64,000 bases of DNA from Ascidia mentula (Eukaryota; Chordata; Ascidiacea; Phlebobranchia; Ascidiidae), in NCBI GenBank assembly GCA_947561715.1, contig OX387199.1, forward strand, positions 16,807,001-16,871,000. The letters run 5' to 3'. Shown piece after piece: positions 56,361-64,000 of the stretch (the first letter of the stretch is position 1; the number at the start of each line of letters is the position of its first letter). Both the position numbers and the translations under genes were made by a program. Below the pieces are notes generated by a model. It made no database searches and had not been told where the DNA came from. It saw nothing but the letters and a program-made list of their open reading frames with translations.

Positions 56361-58305
56361 TTTTTGACCAGAAATCAGTTTTCAAACTGGCACTTTTTTT
56401 GTCAAATATAAGGGACAGCACCCGAAAAACCATTGAAGCGTGCAAACGTCGTAATGAGACAGTATAACATTTCGATGTTACGGTTCAGAAACTGTCTGGC
56501 TTTACAGCCCAAGCGGTCAATTATGTAGACTCAATTTCAAGCGTGTTGACCGGGTAAAAATGTCATAAAACAAACGTAGATAACAAAGAATCGTAAGGTT
56601 TTCGTCAGCGGAAAATTCCGGTGTTGCGAAACTGACCAAGATTAATTTCTCTCACGTGCGAGAGCGGCTTATCAGATTAATAACGCACGAGTATCGTGAC
56701 CAGGCGAATTAAAGAGTGACGTGCGTTAATGAATGAATGTCGGTAAAACAATTAAAAGCGATAAAATACAATTTTAACTACATTATCTCCCCCCGTTTGC
56801 AAGAGCTTTCTTGCAATAAAGTTCGTGGCCGTTAGGAATCCGTGTAGTTCTTCAGCACTTATCTTCATGAAGTCTTCGATGATGAGGAAAACATTGTCTA
56901 TTGGTTTAAACTCATTCGGATGTAAACAAACAATTGTTTGTGTGCGTCGTGCATTTGTGTATAGCGTCGCGCGTATTGATTTTCATTTCTTCGTTGATTC
57001 GTTGGTGTCCTTTGACGATGAGAGGTGGTCAACGGGCGTTGGTATGGAGTTGATTGATTGAAGGTCTGTCTTTAGATGCCGCCTCCAACGCATAGCAACG
57101 TATGGTGAGTGAATAGTGTTGTGTTCAGTGCACCCTGGATGACGTAATAGCTTGCGTTGGTGTCTTGAGATCAGCGTTTCAGCATAAGCGCACGCATGGA
57201 TGGATTGCTCAGTCAATGTTCCTGTTTCGGTTCACAGACACGGGTTTCTACACGACTTCCTTCTTTGTTGCGGAAGCTTGAAAACAAGGATGCTGTAAAC
57301 TAAGCAAGCTACTGTGCAAGTACCAGGAACTTTTGTTTTACGTCAGATCATTTCGCAAAACCAGTTTAGAGAGTGTGTCATTTTTTGGTGTTTCGTGCTT
57401 TGTGATTCTGGTTTAATTAGAAATCTCTCCAGTTCAGGTGTCTTGCTGTAATGGTTATGCACACAGCGCCTGTCACAAATTGGTGATAATCATCAACAAT
57501 TTCAGCCGGAGTTCATTAAATTAAAATCATAATGTCATCTGTAAATGATTTAGTCGTTTCGTCATCTTTATAAACAATTGTAAATAACGGTTAAAGCTTA
57601 TTGAAACAAATTAACAGATATCAGAAGGTTAAGGTTTTGCCAATAGATACGAAGTTTTGAACTCACTGTACAGAGCTTTTAATAAACAAGGGAATATTTT
57701 TGAGAGAAAAAAAACATCGCAAACCCATTTTCGGAATAATATATACGTGATAAAACTATTATTATTGCGATTTTTAATTTGCTTTATACCTTTAAATTTC
57801 TTGTTTACTTGTAGCGCATGATCTTTCAATTTATGTAACAATGATGTTAAAGTATTATTTGCAAGCTTTCCTGCTTTGTTATCTGCAATGCAAGAATCAA
57901 TGCAATTCGTTGATAGGTAAGCTGCGTTTCAAATTAAAATTTTTATGTAGCCTACTGCTTGTAAGTCTACTAAATATTTCGTTTCAACAGCAACGTGTGA
58001 CACAAAGTTATCAGATTTAAATCACTCAATTTCAAAAGTAATCTGCCCACCCAACTGCTTGAGACAATATTCGGATTTGTGTGGAAGTGATGATTACGCC
58101 TCTGGTCCCCTTTGTCTGGCTGCAATGCATGCAGGACTGATGGACAGTAAGTTACAGTGACAGTACCCTGGCATGTTTACCGGATTTTCTTTGATATGAA
58201 CTCAACCCAAATATTTTTGTAAAGATGATGGAGGCTACTTTGAAGTATACAAAAGTGATCCAATACATGAATATAAAGGATTGGACAGGAACGGAGTGAG
58301 AAGCA
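56248..58305. repeat. Segmental duplication, copy 2
   Basis: Partner of 50771-52835, displaced by 5,477 bp over most of its length. The right end runs into the intact part of the LCCL-EGF-fibrinogen gene, so this is the more complete locus on that side, while copy 1 is more complete on the USB1 side. Confidence 0.95.
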
Positions 58306-61300
58306 AATCTTGTTCGTTTGCAAAATGGTCGTACACATTTGAAAGTAAGCTATGCTCCGGGTAGCGTTTTGGTTAGAATAAATAACTACTATTTATGTAA
58401 ATATAGTGAAATGCAGCACGACAGGAAACAGTGAGTTTTCTGTAACTGATGTATTTTGTCCACCTGGTTGTTCGTCCAACTACGTCTGTGGAACAAATTC
58501 GTACAACAAGAATTCCTCGGTTTGTGCCTCTGCCATTCACGCTGGTATCTTGTCGCGTAAGTTGGTGTAATTAACACTTTGTGGTTTGTTTGAATCAATC
58601 ATGAATATTTTCAGGAAGTGGAGGATACGTGACGTTTTATTCAAGAAACGGAAGACGCTCATTTATTAGTTCGACCAAGGGTGGTGTAACCAGCAAATCG
58701 TGTGGTTCATCAAGTCAATACTTTTCGTTCACTCGTAAGTTAACAAAAATCCTTCTAACAGATAAACAGGGATTGAAAGTGAAAAGAAGTGATAAATGAA
58801 ATAACGCTTGTTTTCCAATCAATGTTTCAGATGAAGATTGTTTGAGAACTTGTTCTAACAACGGTGAATGTTTGTCTGGAGTTAACGACCAACATTGTTC
58901 TTGCAACCCCGGGTTGATTGGGTCAGACTGTGAAATAGGTAAGAAATTGCCCTGAAAGCTGGAATATTTGGAACTAAGAGAAATGTGCCAGGTAAATCGC
59001 AAAAGAATGGAAAATGCGGGGTGAATTCTGCTTAAAAATAATACGCTACAACTCATATTGATTCTGGCGACTATATATTCTTAGCTGACGTCAACCAACA
59101 GGAAGAAAATGTTAATTATTTCAAGTTGTAATGTTTTTCATGTTTAAGCAGCAGAATATTTGATAGTTCTGAATTTTCGGCCTTACGAAATTTCACTTAT
59201 AGCCGTGTTGAATGTGCTGTTCTTAATGAAGTTCATGCCTCGCGTTTACTTCGGAGCTAAATGCCACTCAGTATGTAACAGTCCACTGAAATTGATCGTA
59301 ATTATCATATTCAGACATAAACGAATGCGCGAATGTAATGCACAACTGTCATCAGCATGCCACTTGCATCAACACCGTCGGCAGTTTTCAATGTTCTTGC
59401 AACGCAAACTACACCGGAGATGGCATTGATTGTTGTAAGTTTGACTTTGTTTTTACAATATACAAATACAGGGATTCCAACATCCGAGCCGCGAACGGTT
59501 TGAGTCCGTGATTCATTTGTAACCGGTCAGTAGAAAAAAAGAGAAAATTTAATGTCATTAATTTGAGGATGCCACATGCTGTCCTACATGACAACCAGCT
59601 AAACGAAAATGCCTCGCGTGCCTGACTGTCAATATCATTGAAATACGGACTAAATAAAACCCACTTTTAAACATCAATCACCTGTGTGTGTGTAGGGCCG
59701 TGAAGTCAACTCTTCCCTGGGAGTAAGAATGCAAATTCAGATCATGAAACTTGATTCCTTTTTAGATCCAGATTTCTGTGCACAAAATCCTGGTATTTGC
59801 CAGAACAATGGAACTTGCATGGATACAAAAACTTCCTACAATTGTTCATGTGCCCACGGATACAGTGGATCACATTGCGAAAAAGGTAAGATTTTGTAGT
59901 TTTGTGTTTGGTTCTTTTTGGATGAAAGGAATGCAATTTAATAACAATGTTCATGGTGTTCGAAACCTAGGTTCGTTTCCAACCTGCAAGGACGCGTTAC
60001 AAAACGGCCTTAACGTAAGCGGAGTCTACAATTTAACTTCTCCTCTGACTTTCCAGGGATATTGCGACATGGATGGTGGAGCTTGGCTGGTAAGTTTGCC
60101 TCTCGAGGCTGAAACTGTATCCTAAGTTTAATTGTTGGGAAGCGTTCGGTGGACGTTTACATGTAAAGTTGTTGTCTGAACATCTTACCTTGGTTATGAT
60201 AAATACCAGGTGTTCCAGCGTCGTTATGATGGATCTTTGAGTTTCGATAGAGATTGGGTGGATTACAAAAATGGGTTTGGGGATCTAACAAAAGAATTTT
60301 GGATGGGTTTGTATTCCAATAAAGCAATCCTTAACTAAACGTCTTACAAGTTTAAATACAAACTTACAACTGCTGTTAAATTTTGAATAATAGTTGGTTT
60401 TGAATTTAATGCATCAACTGAACATTTACTGAGTGTTACAACTTGCGCACACCGAGTTAAATATACAGGCTTACCAAGCAAAACGTTTCAAGCAAGCTTC
60501 GTAACAATCCTAGTGCCAATATAACAGTATCAGTTAATCCAATTTAAATTCCAGTGTTTTCAGCAATATTATTACAACCAACAAATTTTATCAGGTTTGG
60601 AGAAACTGCATCAAATCGCCAGTGCGTCCACAAGATGTCGTCTTCGTGTTGACCTTCAGGATTTTTCCGGAGCTCAAGGATTTGCCGAGTATAGGTAAGA
60701 CTATGACGTATTTAACGTTTTCAATTTAATGCCATTGTTCCAACGATAATTTACTCGACGCTGCCAGGTCGTCATAACTAACAAAATTTTAAAAGACATT
60801 AGGGAAATACCCCCCTTATTACGTCAGATTCACAAAATTCGGGATTTAAGTTTGAAGCAACACAGAATATTCTTGCTGTGTTTCAATGCATTTACTCGGT
60901 TCGGAATAATTATGAAATAAAAAGTTTAGATACCGCACACACATAGGGATGGTAATCAACTCGTAACGACCCCACATCACCGCTCTTGAGGTTTGCGCGA
61001 TCGCTTGGTCGCGGATTGCCGTGACTGAGCTCAGTGGGGCTCGGATTGGGTCGAACGCCACCTTTTTGCGCTTAGAGAATGTGGCTGCAGAAAATTTTCT
61101 TTTGCTTGATTCCAAATCTTCTGAAGCGTAGGCATCTGGATGACAGTTCAAGCGAAATTAACCACGACCAAACCGTTTGACTATTGGTGGCAGCAATCCA
61201 GTGAATATTAGTGCTGTGTCCCGCATCGATATATGGGAAAAAAAGATTATTATATTCTCCAGCTAACACCTGCATAATCCAGGGTTTGAAATTTCGATTT

Positions 61301-63046
61301 TCTGCCCAACATGCTCTGCTCCCAATGTTTTGAATGAGGCAACAAAAATCCCGTAATCGCGACGTGTAAGACGCTGGCGCAACTTGATTGTCAGTGTATA
61401 AGTTGTATAATGTAAACACTCTGTGTTCTCTTTGCCCACCCCTTGGGTTAGCTGCTGGTCGTTGCGTGGTTGATTGGATATTGTTGGGTCTCTATGCAAG
61501 AAAATGGGTGCATTGGCCTGCAGGGTTAATTCCTTAGGCCAGTGGTTCTTATCCGGTGGGAAATTTAAAGGTTGTAGGTGGATAATTAGTCGGCACCGAA
61601 ATACACAATAGTAGTCGGAAAAGAAATATGATGATATGTATTCACTGTGTGTTGTACACTTATTGGTAATTGGTAATGTCATGCGGTAGAAAAAGTTAAA
61701 AAAGTATAACAGATATAGCGAAAATACAATAATTAAATTCTTAGTTAAAAAATGTAAATACCAGTGGGAAATAAAGATTCCGTTTACACTGGAAGTGGGA
61801 AATGAGAGAAAAAAGTTAAGAACCACTGCCTTAGGCGATAGTTGCAGTGTTGCAGGAAAGTCTGTTGCCCAGATGAGTTTATGCGGTCGTTGTTGCCCAA
61901 CTCCTTGTGGTAAAATCTTGAGTGCCAAGTACTGACCTTTGCCAAAACGTTGCATCTTGACTGGAAAGTTAGATTGATCCGCTTTGTTCTTCAGCTACAA
62001 TAAAGCTTTGTAATCGCCTTAAATCAACGTTTAACCGAGGCACACGTCCCCTGCCAGTGACGTATGTTCAGAAATATTAAGAAACTCTGTCACAAACAAC
62101 ATAGTTAAATGCGGGTTACAGAATAGTCTCGGCAAAAACTCATCTCCAACTTTTGCTTCTCCTGTAAGATATTTCAAATACATCTTGCAATGTCAGCATC
62201 GCATGCTTGATTGACATCTTATTTAAATGGAACAGGTTTCAGGTTGCTTAAAAATGGACCTCCAGTCGTTTGTGAACTTAAAGTTGGAAAGTCGTTTGTG
62301 AACATTGTGGAAACACAATGTATGACACATGTCGTTTATTACGTCATAAAGGGTTTTATTTCTAACAATCATTTCCATGAGCAACAAACCAATGTAAGCG
62401 GATTGATTTAAACAACAAATTATCCGTTGTTATTTAAATTACTTTGCATTAAATTAAACATTATGACATTGTTGTTTTCAGTACTTTCAGCATTGGCGAT
62501 GAAGGAAGTTCTTACACAATTACTATATCCGGATATTCGGGGAATATATCAGATTCCATGACTGGGTCCCACAGTCTAAACGGGATGAGATTTTCAACAC
62601 GCAACAGAGACAATGATGCGTGAATAATAATGATACAACGTGTCTAATTATATTTCAAATCGAGTTGTTTTAAAATGGATGAAATGCATTTCCTCAAATA
62701 GTTGATTTTCGTTGATAAAGTTAACCGCCTACCCTAAATCAACAATTGTAAAAATCAATTGCTCTGAAACAGGCGGTTGCGTTAAAGTTTTAGTTAAAAA
62801 CAAGTTTTAACTGAGTTTAAATAAGTTGTAACACAGAGTTGTTGACTTAATTATAATTGCAGGTATCTAAGGATTCATTGTGCTGTGACTGAAGGTGGAG
62901 CTTGGTGGTATCGGGCTTGTGGATATGCCTACCTCAATGGTCCGTGGTCGAGAACTTCTACTGCTTACAACACTATGAGTTGGTATTTCTGGAAAAACTC
63001 AAATGGCGGAATAATGAGTTCTATGATGAAAGTGAAATGCGAATAA
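57841..63046 (+). CDS. Secreted protein: two LCCL, three EGF and one fibrinogen-related domain
   Basis: Exons: 57841-57916, 57991-58146, 58225-58344, 58407-58556, 58615-58734, 58831-58938, 59315-59434, 59766-59885, 59971-60089, 60210-60306, 60595-60694, 62482-62619, 62863-63046. Junctions keep frame throughout. The start gives a signal peptide ([17 protein letters not shown]). LCCL 1 has [19 protein letters not shown] and [16 protein letters not shown] 2 [17 protein letters not shown] and [16 protein letters not shown] 2 is calcium-binding ([20 protein letters not shown]); EGF 1 and 3 are not. The fibrinogen domain has [45 protein letters not shown] and [16 protein letters not shown]. It lacks the usual Asp-rich calcium site between NDA and the Cys of HCAV. 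Predicted extracellular, possibly a lectin-like recognition or matrix protein; the ligand is unknown. Confidence 0.9.
60850..62000 (-). other. Unidentified repeat-like block inside a fibrinogen-gene intron
   Basis: The 1.8-kb intron 60695-62481 contains open minus-strand stretches (for example 61955-61830 and 61540-61263) that are interrupted by the hAT-type MITE and would join across it. They carry no domain I recognise. A degraded transposable element is the likeliest source. Confidence 0.4.
61540..61828. mobile_element. hAT-type MITE with 8-bp target duplication
   Basis: The left end CAGTGGTTCTTATCCGGTGG and the right end TTAAGAACCACTG are inverted, of the CAGTGGTTCT type typical of hAT/Charlie elements. 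Direct copies of CCTTAGGC flank it at 61532-61539 and 61829-61836. At 289 bp it has no coding capacity. Confidence 0.93.
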
Positions 63047-64000
63047 ATTGTTGTGGAGGTTTAAAGTGACGAGAATTAACATTGCGTCGTTGGTTACCAA
63101 GGCAACGTCGTATTAATTCACAATTATTGACAGACATTATTGACAGACATAAATACTTTCACCAGTTTTGATAAAGGCTTGAAATCGTAAATAACAGGAA
63201 AGCAATTATACCGAACCGAATTTATTCCACAAATCCTTACATTTTTTATGTTAGTAGCGAAAACTTTACCATTTTGCATGTTTGTTATTATCATGGTATT
63301 TGTAGGGCGTTACCTAAAACGTCTACACAAATAATAACACTGCCGTGTATCTGACTACTGATAAAAAGGCTGCTATCAAACCCAAAGTCAATCGATCAGT
63401 TTAATACATAATAAACAAGCGCACGAGGATTAACAATAACACGTTACAAACAACGCGTACAAAAAGTCTTTGTCCTACATGTCCTTTGTCCTCTGTTCCT
63501 TCGTATCTTTTTTACGCAAAAGACATGTGGCCTGCATAGAAAATGCATACCGGGTTATTTGAGTTCGGATTACCACGTGATTCATTTGAAAATGCGGCTT
63601 GTTGCTGGAAGTGTCAACGAACGAATAGCACGTTCGCCTTAAATGAGTTAAACTTGGTTTACAGCGTGATAATTATCCGACGTTATTGAAAAAACGGTTG
63701 ATGCCAGAAAAACGAAACATAATAATTGCAAATATGACGTCGACACTACTTATTATTATATTTTGTGTGTTTCGGATGCCACTTCTTCCATAGAATTATG
63801 TCAACGTGTCAATTAGATATTAACAACATATTCCGTTTTATCATTCCTTGTACATCATCGTTGTTGTAATATCGCATGCAACCGTTTCCATGCTTTATGT
63901 TGATAATCCATGTAAATGGTCGGACCCCCAGGCTATATGGATTGCCCAAAATTCACAAGCCAGGTGTCCCTTTACGGCCGATAGTTTCGTTTATAGGATC
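63047..64000. other. 3' flank, no recognised gene
   Basis: Downstream of the fibrinogen gene I see only short frames and no RNA gene or repeat. GACAGACAT is doubled near 63131-63151. Confidence 0.5.

Noticed and set aside
57841-63046. Identification of the fibrinogen gene as a v-Themis self-incompatibility ligand
   Set aside because: No polycystin-like s-Themis receptor gene surrounds it, and the LCCL/EGF arrangement gives no specific support; only the FReD is shared.

Overview
This is a eukaryotic window: AT-rich, with short spliced exons (GT...AG, mostly phase-consistent), short introns, metazoan extracellular domains and many degraded transposable elements. LRRC8-type channel proteins (a chordate family) together with compact genes and FReD, LCCL and LDLa proteins suggest an invertebrate chordate, most likely an ascidian tunicate of the Ciona type. 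That assignment is inference. No prokaryotic, CRISPR or plasmid features are present.

Layout. 1-148: last exon of a type I membrane protein. 1417-2354: a non-autonomous DNA element with inverted ends. 2391-6380: a complete-ended Ty3/gypsy element (5-bp target duplication, defective coding region lacking RNase H). 7403-11388: a relaxin-receptor/LGR-type GPCR with LDLa modules placed directly before the seven-helix bundle, and an inverted pair of tRNA-derived SINEs in one intron. 14127-14710: first, broken member of an LRRC8-like family. 14944-15403: tail of a Penelope-like element with a hammerhead ribozyme core. 16150-16615: gypsy remnant. 20338-30583: decayed cathepsin-like (papain C1A) genes in which a peptidase domain is spliced to another I29 propeptide plus peptidase, with an inverted partial copy. 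31649-32953 and 40029-41258: two intact, intronless LRRC8-like channel genes without leucine-rich repeats, flanking a 325-bp tandem repeat and a 4.4-kb DNA transposon with a disrupted transposase. 41.7-44.9 kb: nested retroelement and LRRC8-like fragments. 47.8-50.6 kb: LDLa exons. 50.8-58.3 kb: a 2.06-kb segment present twice, 5,477 bp apart, carrying a USB1 first exon on one strand and the start of an LCCL gene on the other; between the copies lie the last five exons of a myosin-X-type FERM tail. 57841-63046: a well-preserved secreted protein with two LCCL, three EGF and one fibrinogen domain.

The genes do not form one pathway. The window is a rapidly rearranging region where lineage-specific membrane and secreted gene families have been duplicated, truncated and invaded by mobile DNA. 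The most striking observation is that two families which normally carry leucine-rich repeats, LRRC8 channels and LDLa/LGR-type receptors, appear here without them.
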